A stretch of 64,000 nt of DNA from Micromonospora matsumotoense (GTDB taxonomy: Bacteria > Actinomycetota > Actinomycetes > Mycobacteriales > Micromonosporaceae), in assembly GCF_900091525.1 (NCBI RefSeq), contig NZ_FMCU01000001.1, forward strand, positions 248,001 to 312,000. Direction: 5' to 3'. A program made the position numbers and the translations under genes. Under the pieces are notes generated by a model that ran no database searches, was not told the DNA's origin, and worked only from the letters and a program-made list of their open reading frames with translations. This document shows, one piece after another, positions 45,601-55,694 of this stretch (within the stretch, counting starts at the first letter, position 1; every line of letters starts with the position of its first letter).

Positions 45601-45639
45601 CGGCACCTGCCGGGTGGCCTTCTGCTCGCGCAGGTGCCG
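45601..45639. terminator. bidirectional terminator between the VWA gene and tesB
   Basis: Arms 45601-45610 and 45630-45639 (CGGCACCTGC) form a 10-bp stem with a 19-base loop between convergent genes. Confidence 0.6.
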
Positions 45640-45665
45640 GGCGGTGGGTCGGCGGCGCTGCCGGG

Positions 45666-46550
45666 TCAGGTGCCGACGCGGCGCAGCAGGCCCTCCTGGA
45701 CGGCGCTGGCGATGTGCCGGCCGTCGAGGGTGAACAGCCGGCCGGTGGCCAGGCCCCGCGCGCCGGAGGCGGACGGGCTCCAGCAGTCGTAGAGGAACCA
45801 CTCGTCGGCCCGGAACGACCGGTGGAACCACAACGCGTGGTCCAGGCTCGCCCCGACCAGGCCGCCCGGACCCCAGACCTCGCCGTGCACCGACAGGACC
45901 GAGTCCAGCAGGGTCAGGTCCGAGGCGTAGGTGAGGGCGCAGGCGTGCAGCAGCGGATCATCGGGCAGCTTGCCGTCGATGCGCATCCAGACCCGCTGGT
46001 ACGGGTCGGCGGGGCGGTCGCCGGGGCGTACCCAGCCGGGTTCGCCGACGTAACGGACGTCGATCGGGCGGGGGATCTGCCCCCAGATGCCGAGCCGCTC
46101 CGGATAGCGGGCCAGCCGGTCGGACATCGTCGGGACGTCGTCCGGGGCGGGCACGTCGGGCGGGGTGGGCGCCTGGTGTTCCAGGGCCTCTTCCTGCCGC
46201 TGGAAGGACGCCGACATGAAGAAGATCGGCTTGTCGTGCTGCAACGCCACCGAGCGGCGGACCGAGAAGGACCGCCCGTCCCGGACGTTCTCCACCTGGT
46301 AGTCGATCGGCTCGGCCGGGTCGCCGGGCCGGACGAAGTAGCCGTGCAGGGAGTGCACGAACCGGTCCGGGTCGACGGTGCGCCCGGCGGCGACCAACGC
46401 CTGGCCGGCGACCTGCCCCCCGAACACCCGCTGCGGACCGACCGAGGGACTCACGCCCCGGAAGGTCATCGCGCCGGTGTGGTCGAGGTCGAGGACCTCG
46501 AGGAGCTGGTCGACCGCGGCCTGGCCGGTCGCCGCCGGACGCCCGTTCAC
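45666..46550 (-). CDS. tesB: acyl-CoA thioesterase II
   Basis: A 294-aa double-hotdog thioesterase. VFGGQVAGQALVAAGRTV is in the first hotdog; the active-site residues appear as Asp in SLDHALWFH, Ser in SPSASGARGLATG and Gln in SAVQEGLLR. It hydrolyses acyl-CoA of medium to long chain. GTG 46550 starts 90 bp downstream of pyk, on the same strand, so it may be read with pyk. Confidence 0.93.
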   Translation of the reverse strand: MNGRPAATGQAAVDQLLEVLDLDHTGAMTFRGVSPSVGPQRVFGGQVAGQALVAAGRTVDPDRFVHSLHGYFVRPGDPAEPIDYQVENVRDGRSFSVRRSVALQHDKPIFFMSASFQRQEEALEHQAPTPPDVPAPDDVPTMSDRLARYPERLGIWGQIPRPIDVRYVGEPGWVRPGDRPADPYQRVWMRIDGKLPDDPLLHACALTYASDLTLLDSVLSVHGEVWGPGGLVGASLDHALWFHRSFRADEWFLYDCWSPSASGARGLATGRLFTLDGRHIASAVQEGLLRRVGT

Positions 46551-46640
46551 CGGATTCTCTCTGTTCGCGACTGCGGGGCGCGCAACCCCGGCGCACTCCT
46601 CGCGCTCACCGGGCGGACACTGTTCGCTGCGCCGACGGGC

Positions 46641-48089
46641 TCACTGGAGCGCCCGGGCGGAGGCGGCGTCGACCAGGGAGCCGAGCTGGTGCACGCGCAG
46701 GGTGTTGGTGGAGCCGGGGGTGCCGGGCGGGCTGCCCGCGACGATCACCACGTAGTCGCCGGGGGTCGCCTGGTTGAGGCCGAGCAACGCCTGGTCGACC
46801 TGGCGGAACATGTCGTCGGTGTGCTGGACGAACGGCATCAGGAAGGTCTCCACGCCCCAGCAGAGCGCGAGCTGGCTGCGCACCTCGGGGACCGGGGTGA
46901 AGGCCAGCAGCGGCAGGTCGCAGTGCAACCGGCTGAGCCGCTTGACGGTGTCGCCGGTCTGCGAGAAGGCCACCAGCGCCTTCGCCCCGATGGCGCGGGC
47001 GATCGAGGACGCGGCCACGGTCAACGCGCCACCGTGGGTGCGCGGGTCGTGCTGGAGCCGGGGCACCCCGATCGAACCGGCCTCGGTGGTGGTGATGATC
47101 TTGGCCATGGTGCTGACGGTGAGCACCGGGTACTTGCCGACGCTGGTCTCGCCGGAGAGCATCACCGCGTCCGCGCCGTCGAGCACCGCATTGGCCACAT
47201 CGGAGGCCTCGGCGCGGGTCGGCCGGGAGTTCTCGATCATGGAGTCGAGCATCTGGGTGGCCACGATGACCGGCTTGGCGTTCTCCCGGCACAGCTGCAC
47301 GGCCCGCTTCTGCACCAGCGGCACCTGGTCCAGCGGCATCTCGACGCCGAGGTCACCCCGGGCCACCATGACGCCGTCGAAGGCGAGCACGATCGCCTCC
47401 AGGTGGTCGACCGCCTCGGGCTTCTCGACCTTGGCCAGCACCGGGCGGCGTACGCCCTCCTCGTCCATGATGTTGTGGACGAGCTTGATGTCCTCCGCCG
47501 AGCGGACGAAGGAGAGCGCGACCAGGTCGACGCCCAGGCCGAGGGCGAAGCGCAGGTCCTCGGCGTCCTTGTCCGACATCGCCGGGACGCTGACCGCCAC
47601 GTTCGGCAGCGAGACGCCCTTGTTGTTGGAGACCGGGCCACCCTCGGTGACCAGGCACCGGATGTCGTTGCCGGTGACGTCGCTGACCTCGACGGCGACC
47701 CGGCCGTCGTCGATCAGCAGCCGGTCGCCCGGCTTCACCTCCTGGGGCAGCTTGCGGTAGGTGCAGGAGACCCGGTCCCGGGTGCCGAGGATCTCGTCCC
47801 CGGTGATCACCACCGAGTCGCCGGTACGCCACTCGTGCGGCCCGTCGGCGAACTTGCCGAGCCGGATCTTCGGGCCCTGGAGGTCGGCCAGGATGGCGAC
47901 CGGCACGCCGACCGCCTCGGCTGCCTCGCGGACCATGCGGTACACCGACTCGTGGTCGGCGTGACTGCCGTGGCTGAAGTTCAGCCTGGCCACGTTCATG
48001 CCCGCCTCGATGAGGCCCCGAAGCCGCTCCGGGGACGAGGTGGCGGGACCAAGAGTGCAGACGATCTTCGCGCGGCGGTTCACGCCCAT
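46641..48089 (-). CDS. pyk: pyruvate kinase
   Basis: A 482-aa glycolytic enzyme converting phosphoenolpyruvate and ADP to pyruvate and ATP. MGVNRRAKIVCTLGPAT, LNFSHGSHADH, the K+-site region, MVARGDLGVEMP, ATQMLDSMIENSRPTRAEASDVANAVLDG and MLSGETSVGKYP are all intact. The C-terminal domain carries the effector site. ATG 48089 follows GGAGGAGAG. Confidence 0.97.
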   Translation of the reverse strand: MGVNRRAKIVCTLGPATSSPERLRGLIEAGMNVARLNFSHGSHADHESVYRMVREAAEAVGVPVAILADLQGPKIRLGKFADGPHEWRTGDSVVITGDEILGTRDRVSCTYRKLPQEVKPGDRLLIDDGRVAVEVSDVTGNDIRCLVTEGGPVSNNKGVSLPNVAVSVPAMSDKDAEDLRFALGLGVDLVALSFVRSAEDIKLVHNIMDEEGVRRPVLAKVEKPEAVDHLEAIVLAFDGVMVARGDLGVEMPLDQVPLVQKRAVQLCRENAKPVIVATQMLDSMIENSRPTRAEASDVANAVLDGADAVMLSGETSVGKYPVLTVSTMAKIITTTEAGSIGVPRLQHDPRTHGGALTVAASSIARAIGAKALVAFSQTGDTVKRLSRLHCDLPLLAFTPVPEVRSQLALCWGVETFLMPFVQHTDDMFRQVDQALLGLNQATPGDYVVIVAGSPPGTPGSTNTLRVHQLGSLVDAASARALQ

Positions 48090-48348
48090 CAGGCTAGTCT
48101 CTCCTCCGGGTCGACCTGGGGGCCGACCCCTTGCGGACTGAGGAACAGGGGTCCGACGACGCGCGGGGTGGGCACCTGGCCGGCGGGACGCAGGCCACGC
48201 CGGGACGTCGGGGAGTCGCGGGCATCGGCGACCGCGCGCCGGGAATCGTACCGCCCGGGGGCCAACGCCGTCCGCGCGCTCCCGTGCTCAGCCGCCCCGG
48301 TACCGGCACCGTCGGTCACCACGACCCGACGTCCTCCCGCCGTAGCTC

Positions 48349-48714
48349 CTAGCTGTCGGTCTTGACCAGCGGGAACTCCAACGAGCCGGCCGGGCACAGG
48401 AAACTCAGCACGTCGACCATGTAGAGGCCGGCCTGTACCGCCGGGTCCGCCTCCATCACGCTGCGTACGCCGTCGACCGAGCCGGTGCGGGCCAGGCCGA
48501 TGCCGATCGGCGGGGCGGGTTCCCGGGCCGGGCCGTCGATCGAACCGGCCACCAGCACCAGACCCCGGCGTTGCAGGGCCCGCATGTGTGCGGTGTGCTC
48601 GGCCTGGAGCCGCTGCACGGTCTCCTTCGGCAGCACCCGACCGGCCGGTCCGGGATAGAGCACGATGCACTCGTACGTGTCGAGTGCGAAGTCCAGCCGC
48701 GGCGTACCCGCCAT
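48349..48714 (-). CDS. YciI family protein
   Basis: A 121-aa single-domain protein: FALDTYECIVLYPG, AEHTAHMRALQRRGLVLVAGSIDG and the C-terminal VMEADPAVQAGLYMVDVLSF show the dimeric ferredoxin-like YciI fold, with the conserved His (HTAHM) of the family. Biochemical role unclear, possibly a hydrolase or muconolactone-isomerase-like enzyme. ATG 48714 has GAAGGGGA five bases upstream. Confidence 0.8.
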   Translation of the reverse strand: MAGTPRLDFALDTYECIVLYPGPAGRVLPKETVQRLQAEHTAHMRALQRRGLVLVAGSIDGPAREPAPPIGIGLARTGSVDGVRSVMEADPAVQAGLYMVDVLSFLCPAGSLEFPLVKTDS

Positions 48715-49061
48715 CGCGTCCCCTTCCCCCGCGTCGGCGCCACCCCGCGCCGGTCTCCCCCGGACCCGGCCAGCGTCCCACGATGGGGACGCCCTCGGCG
48801 GCGGGTCGGGACAACTCCCCGGCGGCCGTCGTGCACCGGTCGGATGCGGCAGCGGGCACCGGGACCGGCGGCGCGGGGGCGGCGGCCGGGACGGGCGGCG
48901 CGGCGCGGATCCGCCGGGTGGCCCCCGGTGCCGGTCCGCCGGACAGCGGGGGTGACGTTCCGGCAGGCCGTACCGGATGATCGACAGACGTACGCGTCGG
49001 CCGACGCTGGTACGGTCCGACTGATGGGGAAGCGCTCGATCCGCAGAGCGGAGGTCCCGAC
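48715..49061. other. intergenic region, no gene seen
   Basis: A 347-bp divergent spacer between the yciI-like and SpoIIE-phosphatase genes. It should contain both promoters. No repeat or RNA is recognised. Confidence 0.4.
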
Positions 49062-51308
49062 ATGACTCGCGCCGCCGCCGCTCCCCGGCCGACGGACGAC
49101 GCACGCTGGCGGGCCCTCGTCTCCGGCGCGGGCCGGACCGGCCGCTGGATCGTCGCGCACGACTGGACCGGCAGCCCGCTCGGGCCCCTGCGGGACTGGC
49201 CACAGAGCCTGCGTACCGCCCTGGTCATCTGCCTGCACAGCCCGACCCCGGCGGCGATCTGGTGGGGCCCGGAACTCGTGCTGCTACCCAACGACGGATA
49301 CCTGGCGCTGCCCGACCCGACCGGCCCGCAACTGCCGGGCCGCCCCGGGGCGGCGGTCTGGCCGGACGCGGTGCCGGCGCTGACCGGGGTGCTGACCGCG
49401 GCCGAGGTCACCTGCCGGCAGGAACGGGAGTTCGACTCCGGCGGGGAGCGACGCCGGTGGGTCTTCTCCTCCGGTCCGATCGTCGATGCGACCGGCCGGC
49501 CGGGCGGCGTCTTCACCACCGTCACCGCAACGGTCACCCCCGCCGACCGGGCCACCGACGTGGCCGAGGCCACCGACGTCGACGAGCCCGCCGCTGCCCG
49601 CCGGCCGGACGCCGCCGGCACCGGCACCGGCACCGGGATTCCCGCTGCGCGCCGTGACCTCGATCCACCGGTCCCGCATCAGCATGGCGGGGAGCGGCGG
49701 CGGGCGCTGCGGCAGGCCGAGGGGCTGGCCCGGCTCGCCGGGGCGCTCAGCGCCGCCGGGAGCCGCGAGGCGGTGACGGAGGTGGTCACCACGGTCACCC
49801 CGACGCTGGTCGGGGCGGCCGAGGTCCGCGTCGCGGTGGCCGCGGCGGGCGCGTTGGACCTGACGGTCACCGGCGGGAGCGGCCCCGGACGGCTCGCGGT
49901 CGCCGACGACGCACCGCTGGCCCGCGCGGTACGCGAGGAGACGACCGTGGCGCTGCCCGACGGGCTCTGCCTGCCGTTGCGCGACGGAGGCGGCGCGGTG
50001 CTCGGGGCGTTGCAGGTGCGGTGGGCCGGACCGGTCGCCGACGAGGAGGCCCGCCGCATCCTGCTCGACGCGGTGGCGGGGCTGTGCAGCCAGGCGTTGC
50101 GCCGGGCCGAGCTGACCGCGTCGGCGCGGGCGATGGCGGCGTTCGCCGCCCGGCTCAGCGTCACCCGGTCCACCGGTGAGGCGATCGAGGTGATCCTGGA
50201 CGCCGCACCGATGGCACTCGGCGCGGCGCTGCCCGGCCTGGCGATGCGGGACGAGGGCCGGCGGATCCGGCTGTGGCACGGCGGGCTGCCCACCGGGCTG
50301 ATCGCCACCTTCGACGACCTGACCATCGACGATCCGCGGCCGTTCGCCCGCGCGCTGCGCACCGGTGAGCGGATCATCCTGCGCAACCGGGCCGAGTTCG
50401 CCGCCCGGCATCCCGGCCTGCCGGACCCGGCCGGCGCGTACGGCATGGTGACCACGGTGGTGCTGCCGCTGCTGGACGCGTCCCGGCGACCCATCGCCGC
50501 GCTGGGTTTCGGCTGGTCCCGGGAACGCCCGCTGCACGACGACGACCTGGCGTTGCTGGACACCATCGCCGACCTGTGCGAGCAGACCCTGGAGCGGGTC
50601 CGGTTGGCCGCCGCCGAGCACAACCTGGTGACCCGGCTGGCGGGCCGGCTGCGCACCTCGGCCGCGATCGGGCCGCCCGGCCTGGAGGTGGCCACCCGCT
50701 ACCAGCCGGCGATGAGCGGCCTGCACCTGGGCGGCGACTGGTACGACCTGGTCGACCTGGACGACGGCCGGCTGGCCGTGGTGGTCGGTGACGTGGTGGG
50801 CCACCAGGTCGAGGCGGCGGCCGACATGGCGCAGCTGCGGACGGTGGTGAACACCCTGATCCGGTCCGGGGTGCCGCTGGCCGAGGTGTTCCCCCGGTTG
50901 ACCGGGCTGCTCGGGGTCGGTTTCCTCGGCACCTGCCTGGCGATGGTGGTCGACCCGGTGGCCGGCGAGGCGCAGGTGGCCCGGGTGGGGCATCCGCACC
51001 CGGTGCTGCTGCCGTCGGGACGGCCACCCGAGACGGTCTGGACGGGGCACTCGCTGCCGCTGGGGCTGGTCCGCGATCCGGTGCCGGTGACCACTGTGGC
51101 GTTCGGCCCGGGTGACCTGCTGGTGGCGTACACGGACGGGTTGGTGGAGCGGCGCGACCAGGCGTACGACGCCGGGGTGACGGCGTTGCACGAGGTGCTC
51201 GTGCCGGTACGCGACCAGCCGGTGGAGGCCATCGCGGACACCCTCCTGGCCAAGCTCTCCGGCTCCGACGACGACCAGGCGCTGGTGGTCATCCGGCACG
51301 TCGGCTGA
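49062..51308 (+). CDS. PAS-GAF-SpoIIE (PP2C) phosphatase, sigma-factor regulation type
   Basis: A 748-aa cytoplasmic signalling protein. The N-terminal PAS-like region (about 25-155; [35 protein letters not shown]) is followed by two GAF regions (about 225-350 and 360-510) and a C-terminal SpoIIE/PP2C phosphatase (about 530-748; [26 protein letters not shown] with the metal Asp, and [15 protein letters not shown]). Such proteins dephosphorylate anti-anti-sigma factors in partner-switching. No kinase or STAS gene is adjacent. GGAGG lies eight bases before ATG 49062. The linker (about 165-215) is a low-complexity stretch. Confidence 0.9.
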   Translation: MTRAAAAPRPTDDARWRALVSGAGRTGRWIVAHDWTGSPLGPLRDWPQSLRTALVICLHSPTPAAIWWGPELVLLPNDGYLALPDPTGPQLPGRPGAAVWPDAVPALTGVLTAAEVTCRQEREFDSGGERRRWVFSSGPIVDATGRPGGVFTTVTATVTPADRATDVAEATDVDEPAAARRPDAAGTGTGTGIPAARRDLDPPVPHQHGGERRRALRQAEGLARLAGALSAAGSREAVTEVVTTVTPTLVGAAEVRVAVAAAGALDLTVTGGSGPGRLAVADDAPLARAVREETTVALPDGLCLPLRDGGGAVLGALQVRWAGPVADEEARRILLDAVAGLCSQALRRAELTASARAMAAFAARLSVTRSTGEAIEVILDAAPMALGAALPGLAMRDEGRRIRLWHGGLPTGLIATFDDLTIDDPRPFARALRTGERIILRNRAEFAARHPGLPDPAGAYGMVTTVVLPLLDASRRPIAALGFGWSRERPLHDDDLALLDTIADLCEQTLERVRLAAAEHNLVTRLAGRLRTSAAIGPPGLEVATRYQPAMSGLHLGGDWYDLVDLDDGRLAVVVGDVVGHQVEAAADMAQLRTVVNTLIRSGVPLAEVFPRLTGLLGVGFLGTCLAMVVDPVAGEAQVARVGHPHPVLLPSGRPPETVWTGHSLPLGLVRDPVPVTTVAFGPGDLLVAYTDGLVERRDQAYDAGVTALHEVLVPVRDQPVEAIADTLLAKLSGSDDDQALVVIRHVG

Positions 51309-51427
51309 GCGCGTGTCGGTGCCCACATTCGGCCCGCGGGTGTTGCCGACGGCGATCTTCGGGAAAGGCGTTGTGGTGGTGGCTAGATTTGCCGCTGACG
51401 ACAACGAACAGGATCGGGGTACGGCAC

Positions 51428-52294
51428 ATGGGGTCCAGCAGTCAGCCCGCGAAGGCGTCCGGCACCTACCGGATCGGTGGCGACCTCCAGGTCGACCGGC
51501 TCGGTTACGGGGCCATGCAGCTCACCGGGCCGGGGGTGTGGGGTGACCCGAAGGACCCGGCCGAGGCGGTCCGGGTGCTGCGCCGGGCGTACGAGCTGGG
51601 GGTCACGTTCATCGACACGGCCGACTCGTACGGGCCGTTCGTCTCCGAGTTGCTGATCAGGGAGGCGCTGCACCCGTACGCCGATGATCTGGTCATCGCG
51701 ACCAAGGCCGGCCTGACCCGTTCCGGGCCGGGCGACTGGCGGCCGGTGGGACGCCCGGAATACCTGCGCCAGCAGTGCGAGCTGAGCCTGCGGCACCTGG
51801 GCGTGGAGTCCATCGGGCTCTACCAGCTGCACCGGATCGACGCGAAGGTGCCGCTGGAGGACCAGCTCGGCGAGCTGGCCCTGCTCCAGCAGGAGGGCAA
51901 GATCCGACACATCGGGCTGTCCGAGGTGACCGTCGCGCAGATCGAGGCGGCCCAGCAGATCACCCCGATCGTGTCGGTGCAGAACCTCTACAACCTGGCC
52001 GACCGCAGCGCCGAGGACGTCCTGGACCACTGCGAGCGCCACGACCTGGCGTTCATCCCGTGGTTCCCGATCGCCACCGGCAACCTGGCCAAGCCGGGCG
52101 GCCCGCTGGACGCCATCGCCACCGGCCACGACGCGACGCCCGCCCAGCTGGCGCTCGCCTGGCTGCTGCGCCGCTCGCCGGTCATGCTGCCCATTCCGGG
52201 TACGTCCTCGGTCGGTCACCTGGAGGAGAACGTCGCCGCCGCCCAGGTGCAGCTCACCGACGAGGAGTACGACGCCCTGGCCAAGGCCGCCTGA
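51428..52294 (+). CDS. aldo/keto reductase
   Basis: A 288-aa (beta/alpha)8 NADPH-dependent reductase: [23 protein letters not shown] with catalytic Asp-Tyr, a lysine in VIATKAGL and the His in YQLHRID. Its C-terminal nucleotide-binding part is [21 protein letters not shown]. This is the AKR13-like group common in actinobacteria; the substrate is unknown. ATG 51428 is preceded by GGGG; a TAGATT box lies near 51383. Confidence 0.93.
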   Translation: MGSSSQPAKASGTYRIGGDLQVDRLGYGAMQLTGPGVWGDPKDPAEAVRVLRRAYELGVTFIDTADSYGPFVSELLIREALHPYADDLVIATKAGLTRSGPGDWRPVGRPEYLRQQCELSLRHLGVESIGLYQLHRIDAKVPLEDQLGELALLQQEGKIRHIGLSEVTVAQIEAAQQITPIVSVQNLYNLADRSAEDVLDHCERHDLAFIPWFPIATGNLAKPGGPLDAIATGHDATPAQLALAWLLRRSPVMLPIPGTSSVGHLEENVAAAQVQLTDEEYDALAKAA

Positions 52295-52367
52295 CCGGCT
52301 CACCCCTCACCCGACGACCGCCCCGGCGCGCCACCACCCCCGGTGCCTGACCGTGGCGGCCGCAGCG

Positions 52368-52443
52368 GACCACGGTGCCCGCGGGCGACCACGGTGCCCG
52401 CGGGCGACCACGGTGCCCGCGGGCGACCACGGTGCCCGCGGGC
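52368..52443. repeat. 19-bp tandem repeat, four perfect copies
   Basis: The unit GACCACGGTGCCCGCGGGC starts at 52368, 52387, 52406 and 52425, with a partial fifth copy at 52444. It is not a CRISPR array because no spacers separate the units. Confidence 0.95.
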
Positions 52444-52550
52444 GACCACGGTGGTCGCGGTACCGACGGCAGGCTCCCACCGACAGGCGGCGGTGACGGC
52501 GTCGGCCCTCTGCACCGGCGTGTCGCGCCTGATGGCAATAGGCCGAACAA

Positions 52551-52594
52551 CGCTTATGCCTGTCCGTCATCAATATGACGGACAGGCATAAGCG
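52551..52594. repeat. perfect palindrome, 20-bp arms, with CATCAATATGAC core
   Basis: Arms 52551-52570 and 52575-52594 (CGCTTATGCCTGTCCGTCAT and its complement) enclose CAAT. It is AT-richer than its surroundings. It may end both convergent transcripts, but it also matches another copy at 21376. Confidence 0.95.
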
Positions 52595-52643
52595 TCTCGG
52601 TGGGAAGTACACCGGGAATCCTCGCCGCGCCGGGCACGCCACT

Positions 52644-52691
52644 GGGGCGATGTAGCGGTATCCACAACCCGGGATGCCGCTACATCGCCCC
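52644..52691. repeat. second palindrome, 20-bp arms
   Basis: Arms 52644-52663 and 52672-52691 (GGGGCGATGTAGCGG(T)ATCC with one G-T type mismatch) enclose eight bases. It lies 49 bp after the first palindrome. Confidence 0.9.
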
Positions 52692-52785
52692 CCTTGCTGA
52701 GCGCCAACGGGCATGGAGGGGCCCACGGGCGGGCCGCGGGGCCGGGGGGCGCGGGGCCGGGGGGCGCGCGCCCGCCGGCAGTGGG

Positions 52786-53175
52786 TCAGCCGGCGGGGGT
52801 AATCTCGCTGCCGGGGTCGTCCCGGTGCAGGGCCCGCTGCGCCTCGTCGAGCAGCTTCGCCGGGTCGGTCCGGCCGTTGACCTGGATCTCCACCTCGGAG
52901 TCGCCGACCTGGAGCCGGATGCTCACCTCGGTACGCTGCTGGTCCACCCAGCTCTGCACCAGGTTGAACAGGCCGGGCAGCAGCCCCTGGGCCACCACCG
53001 CGATGATCACCGCGTCGCTGAAACCGGGCCGGCCACCGGCCTGCCCGGCGTCGCGCACCAGGGTGCGGTAGCGCGGGTCGCGGTGCAGCCAGGTCAGCAG
53101 CGGCACCCGGTGCGGGCCGGCGGCACGCGGGGCCAGCACCAGCCGGGCCGGGGCGGTGGAACGGGGCGCGGTCAT
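52786..53175 (-). CDS. EACC1-like small protein (effector-associated constant component)
   Basis: A 129-aa protein. The N-terminal TWLHRDPRYRTLVRDAG, a single hydrophobic stretch (FSDAVIIAVVAQGLLPGLFNLVQSW, about residues 54-77), then EVSIRLQVGDSEVEIQVNG and LLDEAQRAL match the layout of the EACC1 family: short sensor region, hydrophobic linker and small beta-sheet domain, as I recall it from published work on bacterial conflict systems. The match is by pattern only. ATG 53175 has GAGAGGGAG upstream. It lies 145 bp downstream of the M48 peptidase gene on the same strand. Confidence 0.5.
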   Translation of the reverse strand: MTAPRSTAPARLVLAPRAAGPHRVPLLTWLHRDPRYRTLVRDAGQAGGRPGFSDAVIIAVVAQGLLPGLFNLVQSWVDQQRTEVSIRLQVGDSEVEIQVNGRTDPAKLLDEAQRALHRDDPGSEITPAG

Positions 53176-53266
53176 CTCGATCTCCCTCTCAGTCGTCGCC
53201 CACGGTGCGGTCCGGCACCGGGCGGCTCCGTCGGCACCGTGGGCCCACCCGGCACCGCGTAGGCCA

Positions 53267-53323
53267 GTCGTCACCGGGCGGCTCAGTCGTCCACGGGCGG
53301 CTCAGTCGTCCACGGGCGGCTCA
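53267..53323. repeat. 19-bp tandem repeat, three copies
   Basis: The unit GTCGTCCACGGGCGGCTCA (the first copy has one variant) starts at 53267, 53286 and 53305, with a partial fourth at 53324. It runs into the stop codon of the M48 peptidase gene. Confidence 0.9.
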
Positions 53324-55648
53324 GTCGTCACCGGGTTGGAAGGTCAGCTTCCCGTCGACCACCGACAGCACGCCGCTGACCCCGAACGTCCCGGTGTCGG
53401 TGAACGGGGTGGTCCCGAAGTAGCCGACGGTGCTGCCGGTGGCGCGCGCCGAGCCCTGCGACTCGTACGCGGTGGAGACCCGGGCGGTGGTCGGGCCGGT
53501 CAGGGTCAGCTCGATCGTCGGGTACTCGGTGATCTTCCAGGCGATCTTCTTCACCGTCGCGCCGCCGCTGTAGTAGCGCAGCGGGCAGCCCTGGGGCGCG
53601 GCCACCGCCTGCGCCGCGCAGGCGTCCAGGTAGGACCGCACGCTCTGCTCCGCCGCCGACTGCGCCTCGGGTCGCAGCGTGGGCGTCAGCTCCGCGCCGC
53701 TCACACTCTGCTGCCCGGGTACGACATAGACCACCCGCGACGCCGTCTCGCTGAGCGCGTTGCTCTCCCCCGCCACCGTGTACGCCCCGGGCAGCAGCGG
53801 CACCGCCACCTGCTCCGGACCGGTCGGCGCGGGCACCCCGTTGACGGTTAGCCGGGCCGGCCCGCCGGGCAGGGTCAGGCTGGCCGGGGCTGCGGCGATC
53901 CGCCACCGGTGGAACAACCCCAGCACGGCCGAGTCGTCACGGCGCAACGACAGCTCGGCGGTCAACTGCTGCCCGCCGAGGGTGTAGGCGACGGTGGCGG
54001 ACGCCTCGTCGCCGTCGCGCTCCACCGCCGTCACGGACACGTCGGTGGGCGGCTGGTAGCCCTTCGCCTCCACCATCCGGGCGAGCTGGCCACCGTCGCC
54101 GACCGCCGCCCGCACGTCGGGGATGAGCTGTGCGAGGGCGGCCGGGGCGTCGTGGTCGTCCAAAGCCGCGAAGTAGTCACCGACCGCCGCCTGCGGCCGG
54201 AAGAACGCCCACTGGGCCGCCGTCAACCCACCGCCGAGGCAGCTCACCAGCACCAGCGCGCCGACCAGCAGCAGGGCCCTGCGGGAATTGAGCGCCGCTG
54301 TCCCCGTACCGCCGAACAGCGCGTCGAGGTCGCGCGCGGTGGCGGCCCGGTCGGTGACCGGGTCCGGGGCGGGCTGGTCCAGCCGGTCCAGGCGCAGCTC
54401 GGACGGCGGGTGGGTGGCGCAGACCGCCTCGTCCCAGCCGCTGCGCCCGGTCTCGAAGGAGCGTCGCCGCTCCAGCATGGCGCGCATCCCCTCCCGGTGT
54501 CCGGCGAGCACCGCGCCGGTGTCGGCCCGGTATTCGGCGGCCCGGACGTCCCGGCGGTGGCAGGGCAGGACCAGGTAGCGCATGGTGAGCAGCACCGGCC
54601 AGAAGAACAGGAACACCACGAAGTCGGTGGCCGGGTGCGGGAACCGGCGCATCAGCCAGGCCGGCAGCGCGTGCACCAGCACCAGCGGCAGGCCGACGCC
54701 CCGAATGAACGCGCTGGTCACCTCGTCGCCCGTCCGCCAGTGCACCAGCTCGTGGCTGAGCAGCGCGGCGATCTCCTCGTCGGAGCAGTCGAGCACGGCG
54801 GTGGTCACCACCACGTGCCGGGCGTACGCGCGGGCGTTGGTCAGCACCGGGTCGTCCTCGATCAGCAGCCGGGGTTCACCGGGCAGGCCGAGCCGGGCCG
54901 CGCAGTCGGTCAGCAGCGGACGCAGCCGGTCGGCCTCCCGACGGCTGAGCGGACGCGCGCCGGAGACACCCAGCAGCCACGGTTCCAGCAGCACCCGCCC
55001 CACGGTGTACAGCATCCCGACCAGGCCGGCGGCCACCACCATTCCGGCCAGGCCGGTGAACAGGTTGGCCGGCTCGTCGAAGGCGTTGCGCCAGGGCAGC
55101 ACCAGCACGACCAGAAAACCGACAAGCGCGCCGACCACGAACCCGGCGAACCCGCCGACCACCCCGCCGGACCGCGCCACGAAGGCGTCCAGCAGCGGCC
55201 CGACCAGCGGCGCGTCCCGCAGCAGCGCGGGCACCGCCTCGTCGGACCGGGTGCCCCCGGCGATCAGCCCGTACAGGCCGAGGGCCAGGCCACCCCAGAC
55301 GGCCGACACCAACGCCAACGGTACGTAGAACCAGGTGGCCAGGAATGAGCCGAGCACGCCCCGCCAGTCCCGCAGGATGCCGGCGCGCAACCAGACCAGG
55401 GCGCTCGGGTAGCCGGGTGGCCGATGGGCGAACCGGTCACCGTCGGATCGGGGCCCGGTCGGCTCCGCCCCATCGGCCGGCCCTGCTCCATCGGCCGGCT
55501 CAGCTCTACCGGCCGGCCCTGCTCTACCGGCCGGCTCAGCACCGCTGGCCGGTCTGAGCGGAACTTCGCCCGTCGGGGTGGGTCGCGCACCGGCGGTCTG
55601 CGCGGGCGGGGTCGGACGGGGTTGCGGCTCGGGGCCCAGGTCGGACAC
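53321..55648 (-). CDS. multi-domain membrane M48 metallopeptidase
   Basis: A 775-aa protein. A Pro/Ala/Glu/Gly-rich head (about residues 1-90; EPAGRAGPAGRAEPADGAG) precedes at least four transmembrane segments. The M48 zinc site is SHELVHWRTGDE (about 298-308), with a downstream EYRADTGAVL. Beyond another transmembrane segment (LLLVGALVLVSCLGGGLTAA) an extracellular part shows an NTF2/DUF4878-like YFAALDDHDAPAALAQLIPD and beta-rich modules. The GTG start (55648) is preceded by GAGGAG. HtpX-type members cut membrane proteins; the outer domains are unusual. Confidence 0.85.
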   Translation of the reverse strand: MSDLGPEPQPRPTPPAQTAGARPTPTGEVPLRPASGAEPAGRAGPAGRAEPADGAGPADGAEPTGPRSDGDRFAHRPPGYPSALVWLRAGILRDWRGVLGSFLATWFYVPLALVSAVWGGLALGLYGLIAGGTRSDEAVPALLRDAPLVGPLLDAFVARSGGVVGGFAGFVVGALVGFLVVLVLPWRNAFDEPANLFTGLAGMVVAAGLVGMLYTVGRVLLEPWLLGVSGARPLSRREADRLRPLLTDCAARLGLPGEPRLLIEDDPVLTNARAYARHVVVTTAVLDCSDEEIAALLSHELVHWRTGDEVTSAFIRGVGLPLVLVHALPAWLMRRFPHPATDFVVFLFFWPVLLTMRYLVLPCHRRDVRAAEYRADTGAVLAGHREGMRAMLERRRSFETGRSGWDEAVCATHPPSELRLDRLDQPAPDPVTDRAATARDLDALFGGTGTAALNSRRALLLVGALVLVSCLGGGLTAAQWAFFRPQAAVGDYFAALDDHDAPAALAQLIPDVRAAVGDGGQLARMVEAKGYQPPTDVSVTAVERDGDEASATVAYTLGGQQLTAELSLRRDDSAVLGLFHRWRIAAAPASLTLPGGPARLTVNGVPAPTGPEQVAVPLLPGAYTVAGESNALSETASRVVYVVPGQQSVSGAELTPTLRPEAQSAAEQSVRSYLDACAAQAVAAPQGCPLRYYSGGATVKKIAWKITEYPTIELTLTGPTTARVSTAYESQGSARATGSTVGYFGTTPFTDTGTFGVSGVLSVVDGKLTFQPGDD

Positions 55649-55694
55649 GGGAGGCTCCTCGACTACGGATGTCGCCGGCCGTGACGACGGGCCC

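Larger units (their letters stand above)
52295..52785. other. 491-bp spacer with tandem repeat and two large palindromes
   Basis: No gene is supported between the convergent aldo/keto reductase and EACC1-like genes. It holds a 19-bp minisatellite, two long inverted repeats and a G-rich tract of GGGGCCGGGGGGCGC type (about 52735-52765). Confidence 0.8.

Noticed and set aside
49062..51308. Considered a histidine kinase
   Set aside because: The C-terminus has SpoIIE/PP2C metal motifs, not HATPase motifs.
52368..52443. Tandem repeat considered as CRISPR
   Set aside because: Units are directly adjacent with no spacers, and no cas genes are near.
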